From: Monoplex corrugatus
Lineage: Eukaryota; Mollusca; Gastropoda; Littorinimorpha; Ranellidae
Assembly: GCA_030674185.1 (NCBI GenBank)
Contig: JAPXFY010000026.1
Location: 34,649,667-34,713,666 of the forward strand
DNA: 64,000 bases
Direction: 5' to 3'
Shown: positions 45,145-55,195 of the stretch, one piece after another
How the letters are laid out: each line of letters starts with the position of its first letter
Numbering within the stretch: position 1 is the first letter of the stretch
Made by a program: the position numbers and the translations under genes
Notes under the pieces: generated by a model
Told to the model about the DNA's origin: nothing
The model's input: the letters and a program-made list of their open reading frames with translations, nothing else
Databases searched by the model: none

Positions 45145-45417
45145 AAGGGCCACAGGTTCGGTTCGGTTCAGTTTTTACGTCGATACCCGCCTCAGGTGAT
45201 ATGACCCACGGGGATAACCATCCTAGGGAAGTAGGAGGGAGTGGGACTTATCTAATCCTATACTGACACCACCAGAACAACAATGATGTTAAGATGGGAC
45301 GGCGAGAAGGCCAGTTTTAATATAGCACACCCCAGGATTCGAACCCACAATCATTAACTTGTGAATCCGACGCTCAAACCAACTGGGCTACTGGGGCCCG
45401 CTAAGGGCCACAGGTTC
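45145..45417 (-). mobile_element. SINE-C copy 1 with 15-bp TSD
   Basis: AAGGGCCACAGGTTC at 45145-45159 and 45403-45417 flanks a SINE of about 243 bp. On the minus strand the head has A box TAGCCCAGTTGG and B box GGTTCGAATCC. The 3' end is CGACGTAAAAACTGAACCGA plus ACCGAACC units. It sits inside SINE-A copy 4. Confidence 0.92.
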
Positions 45418-45538
45418 AGGACACTTTCTGATAATGTTGCAATGATGAGAATGGGGATGATGGTGTGATGATGGTATGCAGTTCTCTTTTCAGATTGCGT
45501 GATGGGGTTGTGCTTTACGTTTACTTCCATGGTAGTAG

Positions 45539-46894
45539 TACGAAAGTAAGTCAAAAAAGTAATGCCTTTTTATGTATATCAGATGAAGTTTTTGATAAAA
45601 TTACCTGAAATGTTGCTCAGTTACAAATGATTATAACTGTTTCGAACTGAAATATATTTTGTTTGGTATGTTTCCGGTTCATAGACTCGTGAGGAAAATT
45701 CAAAATGGCTGCCCCCGTAGAGCTGCGTCAAAAACAAAGAGCAGTGATTGAATTCCTTAATTCCTTGTTGCTGTGGGGGAAACCCCTGTGAACATTCACA
45801 GACGATTACAGAATGTGTATAAGGAGAGTACTTTAGATTATAGCAGTGTTCGCAGGTGGGTCTGTCGTCTGAATGATGAAAAGGTGGGAACTGCGAGTGT
45901 AGCCGATAAATCCCGTTCTGGCCGTCCGTCCACTTCTGTGAATCCTGCCATTAAAGCAAAAGCAGATGCTCTGATTAGAGAAGATAGGCGCATAACTCTT
46001 GAGGAGTTGGCAGAAAACCTTGAAGTGAGCCATGGAAGTGCTTATAACATTGTTGAATCACTTTGGTTTTCAAAAGTGTGTGCCCGTTGGATACCGAGAG
46101 AGCTGACTACTGAACGCAAGAATGACAGAGTCAACGCCTGCACTGAACTTCTTGAACAAAGTCAAAGAGACAAACCCTTCTTTGAAAGGCTCGATACCGG
46201 TTATGAAACATGGATCCAACATTATGAACCGGAATCAAAGAGGCAGTCAATGGAATGGCGCCACCCTACGTCACCAAAATCGAAAAAGTTCCAAGACGGA
46301 AAAGTCACTGGAAAAATCATGGCGAATGTCTTTTGGGACGCTCAAGGTGTCATTCTGGTTGATTTCTTGCCAAGAGGAGAAACAATGAACTCTGAGGCAT
46401 ACATTAAGACCCTGACGAGGCTCAAAGCAAGAATCCAACGAGTGAGACCCAACTTGCAAATCGATAATGTCCTCCTTCCGCATGACAGTGCTCGACCACA
46501 CACAAGCATCAGGACAAGGGAGACAATCGCCTCATTCGAGTGGACACCTTTACCGCATCCTCCATACTCACCAGACTTAGTGCCTTCAGACTATCATCTC
46601 TTCGGCCCCATGAAAGAGGATTTGAAAGACAAACATTATGCCAGTGACGAGGAAGTGAAAACTGCAGTGAAGACGTGGCTCCAAGCACAGTCAACAGAAT
46701 TTTACGAGGCAGGGATACATGCCCTCATTCGAAGGTGGAACATTGCTATTGAGAGAAACGGTGACTATGTTGAGAAGTAGGGATGTGATCCTCAGAGGAC
46801 CAGCTTCATTTTGATGTATGATACATGTTCCTGTGTTGGTAATAATTGTTCCTGTACTAAAGAAAAAGGCATTAGTTTTTGACGCACCCTCGTA
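45539..46894 (+). mobile_element. mariner element, 1352 bp, TA target duplication
   Basis: TA at 45539-45540 and 46893-46894. TIRs of about 32 bp: left CGAAAGTAAGTCAAAAAAGT and AATGCCTTTTT; right (complement) CGAGGGTGCGTCAAAAACTA and ATGCCTTTTT. It is inserted in SINE-A copy 4, whose sequence continues on both sides. Confidence 0.95.
45705..46780 (+). pseudogene. mariner transposase pseudogene (DD34D)
   Basis: ATG at 45705 starts MAAPVELRQKQRAVIEFLN. A frameshift between about 45758 and 45773 moves to the frame of GETPVNIHRRL, which then stays open to the stop at 46778-46780. An N-terminal helix-turn-helix region is followed by a DDE domain: GYETWIQHYEPESKRQSMEW (the first catalytic site, where mariners have GDETW), LPHDSARPHTS (second Asp), and PPYSPDLVPSDYHLF (third Asp, 34 residues after the second). 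At 46202-46204 TAT encodes Tyr in place of the first catalytic Asp. The frameshift and this change each predict inactivity. Length (about 357 codons) is normal for mariner. Confidence 0.94.
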
Positions 46895-46922
46895 TATCCT
46901 GTCGTCAACCAGGTCCGAGAGA

Positions 46923-47021
46923 TTGTTGTCATTTTATCATAACCTGGTTGTCGTTTGGGACGTGGTGTTAGCCCTGATATGGCTCTAGTAGTCGGCTGGG
47001 CTATAAGCAATATGAACTGAT
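46923..47021 (+). mobile_element. LINE 3' tail, copy 8, nested in SINE-A
   Basis: TTATCATAACCTGGTTGTCG, GACGTGGTGTTAGCCCTGAT, ATGGCTCTAGTAGTCGGCTG, GGCTATAAGCAATATGAACT. About 100 bp long. Confidence 0.9.
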
Positions 47022-47235
47022 AGCCTATAGACACATTTGGTGTTGATCAGGAAATCTTTGAGTAACATCCTCAATGACACTTCCGTAAAGAGTGCAGTCC
47101 CAGTCTTCCCAGTGAGAGCAGCACTGGGTTGGAGTCGATTGGGGGCAAAATGGTCCTGGTCTTTTCTTTTTCATTTGTTTGTTGTTGTTGTTTGGACTAC
47201 TGGGAGTTCGAACTACAACCACCCTCGTCAGTTCC

Positions 47236-47974
47236 TTTTCTGGTATTGTGTTGATATGTGCAAATGACTGTCCCAGCATTTCTTTTCCATTTCTGTTTTT
47301 TTCTGTGACCAAGACAGATGATCGCAAATCGTGTCTATTCCTGTCGGTCAGTCTTTCAATCTCTTTGTTGGTGTTCTTTATTATACAGCACATGGCAGGA
47401 ATTCTGACTTTAATTGACAACTAAGTTGATCCTGAGTGAGATTCTGCTTTGTACAAATAATTGCAGAGAGGGAAAGACATGAGATACCGAAACCTTTTGC
47501 GTTTAAAATGCCATTTTTTCTTGATTCCCCATTGATTGATTCTGCTTGGTTCAGCGGTTGTTACGTGCTCCTATCCTTGCCAGGGTGTATAGTTTATGTA
47601 CAGGCTCTTGGCATATACCTTCGTTAATGTGGACCTTCCCATCACATTGTATTTGTGGACTTAATGCACATGGAATCATTTGAACACTGCAACACCATCC
47701 TGAAAAAAAATTGAATTGACGTGATTGTATGTGGATGGGAACCAAACGAGGGGCGGAGATGCATGAAGGATTCATACTTCTGTATCCAAGCTAGGATGCT
47801 TTGGTTGAAACTTTTTCTACATACTTTTTCTTTCATTTTTTCTTTTCTTATTATTTTTTAAGATCATCGTACTTAGGGAAATTTCCCTTGTGCTCGCCTT
47901 TTTTCTTTTTCTTTTTTCTTTTCTTTTCTTTTTTTTTTCTTTTTTTTTTTTTTTGGGGGGGGGGGTCCATTTTC
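47236..47974. other. No recognisable gene
   Basis: Unique sequence passing into a T-rich and poly-G tract at about 47900-47966. Confidence 0.5.
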
Positions 47975-48097
47975 TACGACACCTCAGTGGCCACAGAAGC
48001 TGGCACAGTTTTTACCGTGCGATGGCGATGAGGATGATAATCATGATGCTGTGGAGTTCTACCTAGGTTTCCATCTAGGTTTGAGACTGTGTGAGGG

Positions 48098-48147
48098 TAT
48101 ATGGCTCTAGTGGTCAGCTGGGCTATAAGCAATATGAACTTGAACTC
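48098..48147 (+). mobile_element. LINE 3' tail, copy 9 (about 50 bp)
   Basis: ATATGGCTCTAGTGGTCAGC and TGGGCTATAAGCAATATGAA with an ACTTGAACT tail, inside SINE-A copy 3. Only the terminal segment is present. Confidence 0.85.
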
Positions 48148-48381
48148 GTGTTTCAGGGTTGATTTCTACGCTTACTACTATGTTATATCCTGCTATCAAC
48201 CAGGCCCCAGAAATACAGATACTTGCTGTGTTGGTCAGAAGTTTCGAGCAAAACCCTCATTTACGCATCCAGGAAGTGAATGAGACCCGACTGCGTGGTT
48301 TCAGTCTTCCTAATGAGCCCATAGCGCTCTCAGCTCTGGGTAGCACCGGTCGGAGCCGAAAACTCCCCACAATGATTTTTG

Positions 48382-49192
48382 AAGGGTGTCACATGTAAAG
48401 ATGTAAGTGACTGGCAGTGTCTTGCAGTTTATGCAGGTTCGTGAAGATCTAGCAGTCGATCGTTCTTCTCAGAGACAAGATACACCAGTCCAGGTAAACG
48501 AAAATGATCCTTTATTTGAAGAACGAATGAAACACAACAGGAACTGGGTAAAAACTTAACACATCCAATGCACCACTCGTAGTTTGCAGAATTCTTCTTC
48601 TTCAGTCCTCGAATCTACACACAGCAACTCCACGAATCTATAGCAACTTCTCTATCTCTGATAGCATGCTTACACTTCAACTCTTTCGATCGCTCTCTCT
48701 CTCTCTCTGCCCACAGTCACGCTTTACTTATAACGTCATGGAAAGTTCCCGAATATTCTCGGCTTTTCCCTAAATTTTCAGCCAATCATAGTCACATTCT
48801 CGAACCTTCCCTTCTAGAATATTCTGTAGTTCTAGCCAATCACTGTACAGATTAAACTTCTAGCCAATCATTGTACAGATTAAATTTGTTTACAATTTCC
48901 GGGACATTCTAGAAAGATCTAAGGTATTCTACGTTTTTCTTGTCATTTCTAGATTGTTCCAAAGGATTCTACATATTTCCATACAACGAAATCGAACTTA
49001 AACATATATTTTCAGTGTTAGCATAAACTAAAACAAATATTCTCGATTCATTATCCAGTGAATCACAAAACAATCTTCAAGAACGAACAGCTGACAGTAG
49101 CTGAATCCACAGACACATTTTGACGTCACACTTCTCTTATCGCATTGACACTTTCACATTGAGTTTCTCTTTTTTTGAAATGTAACAAAGGG
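48382..49192 (-). mobile_element. Solo LTR of an LTR retrotransposon, 801 bp
   Basis: AAGGG at 48382-48386 and 49188-49192 is a 5-bp TSD. Between them the sequence starts TGTCACATGTAAAG and ends AAATGTAACA, fitting TG...CA ends. Regulatory signals are in order on the minus strand: three ATTGGCT (inverted CCAAT) boxes near 48785, 48835 and 48865, a TATAAGTAAAG near 48725, and AATAAA near 48512. There are no internal coding regions or second LTR. Confidence 0.85.
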
Positions 49193-49262
49193 ACTGATGG
49201 GGTTCGAACCCACAATCTTCCTGTCAGCAGTCTGTTGCGCTAACCACTACACCGCGGCGACT

Positions 49263-49672
49263 GATGCTTTGTCTGAAACTTGAACAGTCGTTAAAAGTGA
49301 TGGACAGACTGGCTGTGTTTCGGGTGAACATTGATCGATCCGTTCAGAGTATGGTGTTGTGAGGAAAATGGTGGATCGTTTTGATTGATGGCGTATGTAA
49401 TCGCTCATTTCGAACGCCGTTACAGCTTCCGATATCAATCATTTTTGGAGAAAAAAATAAATTTCTTCGATCATTTTTGATAAATAAAGGTTTACGGGCT
49501 TGGCCGATTCATGCGTTCTTGCCGTGCGTTGTTCGTTTTGTGGAGTAAAGTGTTCGAGAAATGAAGAAAGATGTCTTAGGCAAGAGGAGGGACACCTTCA
49601 TTATTTTTGATACGTGCTGTTCTTCTCTTGTTTTCAGGATGCGTAAAAGACAGATGGGGGATTTCACTGACC
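49263..49672. other. No recognisable gene
   Basis: Unique sequence. Confidence 0.5.
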
Positions 49673-49839
49673 GTTAAACCAACCCATCTGTTTTGTCGGT
49701 GATGGTGTTGTGCATGTGTGTGTGACTGAGTGAGAGAGAGACAGACAAAGACAGAGGCAGAGAGAGAGAGACAGAGAACGTTAAACCAACCCATCTGTTT
49801 TGTCGGTAATCGCGCGCGCGCGCGCGCGCGCGTGTGTGT

Positions 49840-49917
<78 letters not shown>

Positions 49918-49938
49918 TGTGAGAGAGAGAGAGAGAGA
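49673..49938. repeat. 107-bp duplication and GC/GT array
   Basis: GTTAAACCAACCCATCTGTT + TTGTCGGT occurs at 49673 and 49780, each followed by GA or GC/GT microsatellite sequence; the GT run is at 49830-49916. Confidence 0.93.
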
Positions 49939-50193
49939 GATTGATTTGATTTTGATTTGGCTCAGGTTTTACGTCGACACCCACCTCAGGTGATATGGTC
50001 GACGGGGATGACCATCCCAGGGAAGTGGGGGAAGGGGGCTTATCTAATCCTATACTGACACCACCAGAACAACAATGATGTTAAGATGCGACAGTGAGAA
50101 GGCCAGTTTTAATGTAGCGCACCCCGGGATTCGAACCCACAACCATTAGCATGTGAATCCGACGCTCAAACCAACTGAGCTACTGGGGCTCGC
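49939..50193 (-). mobile_element. SINE-C copy 2, inserted in a GA array
   Basis: Minus-strand head GCCCCAGTAGCTCAGTTGGT (A box) and GGTTCGAATCC (B box), body nearly matching copy 1. The 3' tail is CAAATCAAAATCAAATCAA. GTGAGAGAGAGAGAGA flanks both sides (49917 and 50195), so the TSD is GA repeat. Confidence 0.92.
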
Positions 50194-50194
50194 G

Positions 50195-50195
50195 T

Positions 50196-50232
<37 letters not shown>
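50195..50232. repeat. (GA)n microsatellite
   Basis: Continuation of the GA array after SINE-C. Confidence 0.95.
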
Positions 50233-50276
50233 CGTTAACTCGCATTGTTTGTACAGAGTGGTTTCGCATTTATTAC

Positions 50277-50382
50277 GAAGGGCGTTAGTGGCGTGCAACC
50301 TCTCTTGCTGTTCTCGCACCGTGTGGGCCAGGAGGTCGTAGCGAGACTTCTGCTTCCTCAGCTCCACCTTCAGGTGCTCTTT
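50277..50382 (-). CDS. Candidate host exon, coiled-coil protein
   Basis: On the minus strand a pyrimidine-rich tract ends CCCCCCTGTTCCAG at the 50383 boundary, a good splice acceptor. The exon then reads KEHLKVELRKQKSRYDLLAH and TVREQQERLHATNALR and may end at a GTAATA donor (50276-50271). The heptad-like charged pattern predicts a coiled coil. Codons favour G or C at third positions (AAG, GTG, CTG, CAG), unlike the surrounding AT-rich repeats. I do not recognise the protein, and no neighbouring exon is visible in the window, so this would be one exon of a gene with large introns. Confidence 0.5.
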
Positions 50383-50642
50383 CTGGAACAGGGGGGACAA
50401 CCAACTGGTGAAGACACCATTAGTGACAGGGACTTGGTAGATATATTCATATACATGACTGTCCGCATTATGTGGAAATGTCAGCACATCAACTCGACTG
50501 TTGTATTGTACAACATTCATATATACAAAATACCCACTCACAATCTGTGTCAATCATTCTGTACTTAGCTCCCTTCTATCTTTCCATTTCCTACTTGTAA
50601 TTCTCAACAAAACATCAAGAAAGTACTTTAATCTTGTCCTGT
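50383..50642. other. No recognisable gene (possibly intron)
   Basis: Unique sequence upstream of the candidate exon on the minus strand. Confidence 0.4.
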
Positions 50643-50818
50643 GATTCCTGCACCTTATCCACCAACTGCGAAAAACATTACCCTTTAACTCCCTCAACCT
50701 GTCCACTAACTTCCTACAGGAAGCTGGTGGATAAGGTGAGTGAATCAAAGGGCTAAGTTTTTGCTTTGCTCACATGGTTGACGATGCAGAGTGCTGGTGG
50801 ACAGGGTGTGGGAGTTAA
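50643..50818. repeat. TTAA-type nested palindrome, copy 3
   Basis: TTACCCTTTAACTCCCTCAA and TGTCCACTAACTTCCT face AGGAAGCTGGTGGATAAGGT and GAATCAAAGGGCTAA. Outer arms are ATTCCTGCACCTTATCCACC and GGTGGACAGGGTGTGGGAGT. Less well kept than copies 1 and 2. Confidence 0.7.
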
Positions 50819-51603
50819 TCTCTCGTTACGAGTGTCAGGATTTCCCAATCATGTCTCAACAACGCATGTGTACAAGCGTCGGAGAAATCTGACTTGGATT
50901 TTGAAAATTCACGGGGCTTTCGGTACTTTTGTTAACTGAAACTGATGGTCAGAAATAGATTCTTCGGTCATTCTTAACCTCGTTTCAGGCCATTAGGTCA
51001 CTGTACTCTGCAGCTGGTGTGCGCAGCAGATGACGGAAAAGCAAATAGCTGAACAATACTCAACATTTCAGCACTCTTCAAGATGATCTCTTCCTTCAGT
51101 GCACTTGGAGTGTGTGCATATTGGATTTTATGAAATTTCATTCAAAATGTGACTACAGGAACTGATGTATTGACCTGACAGTGTATTTTATAAGACAGTT
51201 TTCATCTGAAAATTTCTCTAATTTTACTTGTACCATTACTCAGCAACCATGAGGGTTAGACAGTTTAAATTTCAGCATGTTGTACACCAATCTTTTAATA
51301 TATGACCTGTCAAATTTCAAAACTCTCTGTTTTCATTTATTTGTATGAGAATTTTTCTGATAACCTATACAAATGGTGCGTATCAGGGGAACGGTAAGGG
51401 GCATAATTGTACGTAGCAAGTGAGTTAAAGGGTTAGCCATGCTTTTTTACCATAATTTTTTTGTGTATGCTTGATAAAGTCCAGTTGACTGAAAAACTGA
51501 CCCTGTCTTGTGATTTTACTTAATTTCTTCTCTGCATTCTTTTTCATGTTTATTTATTTCCCATTCGTCAACTATAGCAATATCATTTATAGTCGACACT
51601 CAA
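50819..51603. other. No recognisable gene
   Basis: AT-rich unique sequence before the 27-bp satellite. Confidence 0.5.
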
Positions 51604-52600
51604 ATTGTAGTAATATCGGGCTACACTCAAAGTGTGGCAATACCAGTCTACACTCTACATTCAAATTGTGGCAATATCAGTCTACATTCAAACTGTGGCA
51701 ATATCAGTCTACATTCAAACTGTGGCAATATCAGTCTACATTCAAACTGTGGCAATATCAGTCTACATTCAAACTGTGGCAATATCGGTCTACATTCAAA
51801 CTGTGGCAATATCGGTCTACACTATCAAACTGTGGCAATATCAGTCTACATTCAAACTGTGGCAATATCAGTCTACATTCAAACTGTGGCAATATCAGTC
51901 TACATTCAAACTGTGGCAATATCGGTCTACACTATCAAACTGTGGCAATATCAGTCTACATTCAAACTGTGGCAATATCAGTCTACATTCAAACTGTGGC
52001 AATATCAGTCTACATTCAAACTGTGGCAATATCAGTCTACATTCAAATTGTGGCAATATCAGTCTACATTCAAACTGTGGCAATATCAGTCTACATTCAA
52101 ACTGTGGCAATATCGGTCTACATTCAAATTGTGGCAATATCAGTCTACATTCAAACTGTGGCAATATCAGTCTACATTCAAACTGTGGCAATATCGGTCT
52201 ACATTCAAACTGTGGCAATATCAGTCTACATTCAAATTGTGGCAATATCAGTCTACATTCAAACTGTGGCAATATCAGTCTACATTCAAATTGTGGCAAT
52301 ATCAGTTTACATTCAAACTGTGGCAATATCAGTCTACATTCAAACTGTGGCAATATCAGTCTACATTCAAACTGTGGCAATATCAGTCTACATTCAAACT
52401 GTGGCAATATCAGTCTACACTATCAAACTGTGGCAATATCAGTCTACATTCAAACTGTGGCAATATCAGTCTACATTCAAACTGTGGCAATATCAGTCTA
52501 CACTATCAAACTGTGGCAATATCAGTCTACATTATCAAACTGTGGCAATATCAGTCTACACTATCAAACTGTGGCAATATTAGTCTACATTCAAACTTCT
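51604..52600. repeat. 27-bp satellite array, about 36 units
   Basis: Unit TTCAAACTGTGGCAATATCA + GTCTACA. Every unit is nearly identical; the variants are CGGT for CAGT, AAATTG for AAACTG, and ACTATCAAAC for ATTCAAAC (the last adding 1 bp). All plus-strand frames and one minus frame stay open for 170-357 codons with nine-residue periods (SNCGNISLH, FKLWQYQST, QTVAISVYI), because 27 is divisible by three. Confidence 0.96.
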
Positions 52601-52624
52601 ATAATGTTATCTTGAAAAGGAGTG

Positions 52625-52715
52625 AACTATTAAGAAAAAGAAAGAAACAAATAAGAAAGAAATAAAGAAACGAATAAGAAAGAAATAAAGAAACAAATAA
52701 GAAAGAAATAAAGAA
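52625..52715. repeat. 22-bp A-rich minisatellite
   Basis: AAAGAAACAAATAAGAAAGA + AAT repeated about four times. Confidence 0.9.
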
Positions 52716-53328
52716 ACAAACACTCCCAAAACAAACAAAACAAAACAAAAACCAAAAATTGGAAAACAAAACAGAACCAATGGGATTTTGCAGTAAGCAT
52801 TTGAAAACGTTATAATTTAACATACGACTGTGGTATATCGGGCAAGCGATTAAAACAGGGATGTACTAGTATAGTTTTAACTTAGGACAGACCAGAATGT
52901 GATCAACGATATGGAAGCAGCATTTTCAAAATAATTTGTCTTGAAAGCATTAAGTTTTCACCTACACAGGAAGAAAGTTAAAATTACATGGCTATCTGAA
53001 TAGACATTTCTAGTTGAGTTACGAATATTCTTGATGTCGTCATATAGAGTATCAGACATCGTCCTACTTGAAATTTGAACGTGTTTCTGCTAAACTGCAA
53101 CATTTTTGAAGTGATAGAAGAATGTCCAGAAATGCTGCAATTGAAGACGTGTTCATCCCTGTTTTAGCTGTAACATCAGCTTGTTCGTTTTAATAGAAAT
53201 GACAGTGAGATGGAACTAGTAGAAAATAATGCCTGAACTTCGATGCGAAAGAATGTGAATTAGATATTTGATTTCAAAACTAAGTGCAGACCCGACCTTG
53301 TGTTTTCACCTTTTTGTGGCGTACAATA
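52716..53328. other. No recognisable gene
   Basis: Left flank of the second LINE dimer. Confidence 0.5.
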
Positions 53329-53337
53329 TAGATGTGT

Positions 53338-54687
53338 GTCTGGTGTCTACAGTTCATGCTGATACCAAAGCTGCTGTGGCCACTGCTAATCTATGACATT
53401 TGCACCAGCACAGTCGAAGCAATGGAAGCCAAAATCAACAAATACACAAGAAAATGGCTCGGTGTCCCACCTGGTCTCACTGATGTTGCATTCTACTGTC
53501 GTCAAGCAATGCTGAAGCTACCTCTGAAATCCATAGTGGAGGAATACAAAGTTGGAAAAGCAAGACTGTTGAGCATGCTGGAGGAATCGGAGGACAATAT
53601 CGTGAGAGCAGTTCATCCAAAGCTGAGAACTGGCAGAAAGTGGAAAGTCCAAGAGGCTGTAAACAATGCCAAGAGAAACCTCAGCATCAAAGAAATAATT
53701 GGACACACGCAAACCAACAGACAGGGACTGGGAGCAACAAAAATGCAGTGGTGGTCCAAAGCCAAAGGGAAGGTAAAAAGAGACATGATCATACAGGAGT
53801 TGAAGGAAGAAGAAGATGTCAAAAGAGTGCAGAAGGCAGTCCAGCAAGGTCAACAGGGGCAATGGACAACATGGGACAGTGCACTCCAAAGAAGTCTCAG
53901 CTGGAACGATATGTGGCACATGGCTCCTCTAAGGATAAGCTTCCTCCTCAGATCTGTATATGACCTGCTCCCCTCGAATGCAAACTTAGTGAAATGGGGG
54001 AAAGCAGACGACCCAGCATGTCCACTCTGTCAGAAGAAACAAACAGTGGAACATGTCCTAAGCTCTTGCAAAGTAGCGCTAGCCCAAGGAAGGTATACAT
54101 GGAGGCACAACCAAGTTCTGAAAGTGATCACAGATGTGGTTAGCGAAAAAACCATGACCCCAAACGCACCAATTGCTATGACAACGTTCTACAAAGCAGG
54201 AGGGAAACAGGTCTGGCCCGAAAGGGTTATGACAACCAGCACATTGCCAAAGGGTCTTCTGGATGGAGCAGTCGACTGGGAGTGTACAGCAGACCTCCCA
54301 GAGTGGAGAAATTACCCAGATGTCATCAGCAAGACAGGCATGAGACCAGACATCGCTCTCCACTCTGACTCCTCGAAACAAGTGATTCTGATAGAACTCA
54401 CTGTGCCATACGAAAGCAGAATGGAAGAAGCACATATCTACAAGACCGAAAAATACGCCGGTCTTGCCAGCACCCTGAAGAAAGCAGGTCTGCGGGTCAA
54501 AATCTTCGCCATAGAGGTCGGGGCAAGAGGGTTTGTGGGCACCTCCGCTTATGATCTCATGAAACAACTCGCCATTTCTGGGAAGAAGAGGACTAGAGCC
54601 CTTAAAGCGATGGCAGAGGCAGCAGAAAGGAGCTCAAGCTGGATCTGGGCAAGGAGGAACCAAAAAAGTGAACTTCATAAGGATTAA
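53338..54687 (+). pseudogene. R2-like LINE ORF2 C-terminal part (copy C)
   Basis: Enters the polyprotein after the RT motifs (VWCLQFMLIPKLLWPLLIYD) and continues through the CCHC knuckle and endonuclease to the TAA at 54685-54687. It has about 450 codons and no RT catalytic motif. It matches copy D residue for residue as far as I can see. Confidence 0.9.
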
Positions 54688-54708
54688 ATTCCCTACAGAT
54701 GATGTGTG

Positions 54709-54781
54709 CCCCGTTAGCACATTGGTAAAACCGCGTACCGCAGTTCTGAAGCGCAGAATCGCCCAGGTTCGATCCCCGGCG
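54709..54781 (+). promoter_or_regulatory. tRNA-like segment in LINE 3' UTR (copy C)
   Basis: Same block as in copies A and B. The A/T stretch after it differs (AAAAAATAAATAAAAAATAG), a marker shared only with copy D. Confidence 0.6.
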
Positions 54782-55081
54782 TGGGAAAAAATAAATAAAA
54801 AATAGACAACAGCAGAAGGGCATCCAGGAGTCATGACCTGGATGTGGCCCGGCCCCCCGAGAGTGTAAGGAATTCAGGGCCGAAACACTTGTCTAAAGGG
54901 GGTTACTTCTCTGAAGACCTTCTGTTGTCTAGCTCTCCCTAGAGTTTCTTTCTACCTGCACATGGTCAGTCCATTGACTTCCGGGAATAGTTCGGAGGAC
55001 ATTCGGGAAAGACCGAAGGACACTGGGAAAGACTAGATCTGCGGGCTTTGTGGGTTGGCTTCCCACCTCGCCTTTGATAAC

Positions 55082-55195
55082 ATGCCACGAGTTTTCCAAA
55101 TGAAAGATGCTCCCAGGATTCACCGAAAGGGGGAGAGAATGATGAATCCATCGGCACTGACTCCATCACGACTGGAAACGCACAACGGATCATGA
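55082..55195 (+). CDS. Putative ORF1 of copy D, overlapping ORF2 (ATGA)
   Basis: ATG at 55082, TGA at 55193-55195, overlapping the ORF2 ATG at 55192. It differs from copy B by one silent codon (TTT/TTC) and a penultimate-base change giving Ser for Pro at the last residue. Confidence 0.4.
   Translation: MPRVFQMKDAPRIHRKGERMMNPSALTPSRLETHNGS

Larger units (their letters stand above)
45110..47235 (-). mobile_element. SINE-A copy 4, broken by three insertions
   Basis: Minus-strand SINE-A. The 3' part matches at 45403-45540 (GGCCACAG ... AATGATGAGAATG ... ACTTCCATGGTAGTAGTA), the middle at 46893-46922 (TATATCCTGTCGTCAACCAG), then GAGTAACATCCTCAATGACA and CAGTCCCAGTCTTCCCAGTG at 47057-47120. The tRNA-like head remnant is at about 47200-47235 (GGGAGTTCGAACTACAACC). 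The outer 3' edge is uncertain. Confidence 0.75.
47975..49261 (-). mobile_element. SINE-A copy 3, broken by a LINE tail and a solo LTR
   Basis: Minus-strand SINE-A. The body is at 47965-48386 (GTGGCCACAGAAGCTGGCAC, TGTGGAGTTCTACCTAGGTT, TATCCTGCTATCAACCAGGC). The tRNA-like head is at 49190-49261, with complement B box GGTTCGAACCC and A box TGTAGTGGTTA. 48387-49187 is an inserted LTR. Confidence 0.9.

Noticed and set aside
51510..52665. Open frames of 327-357 codons with nine-residue repeats
   Set aside because: A 27-bp satellite unit leaves all three plus-strand frames open. The residues simply mirror the DNA repeat.
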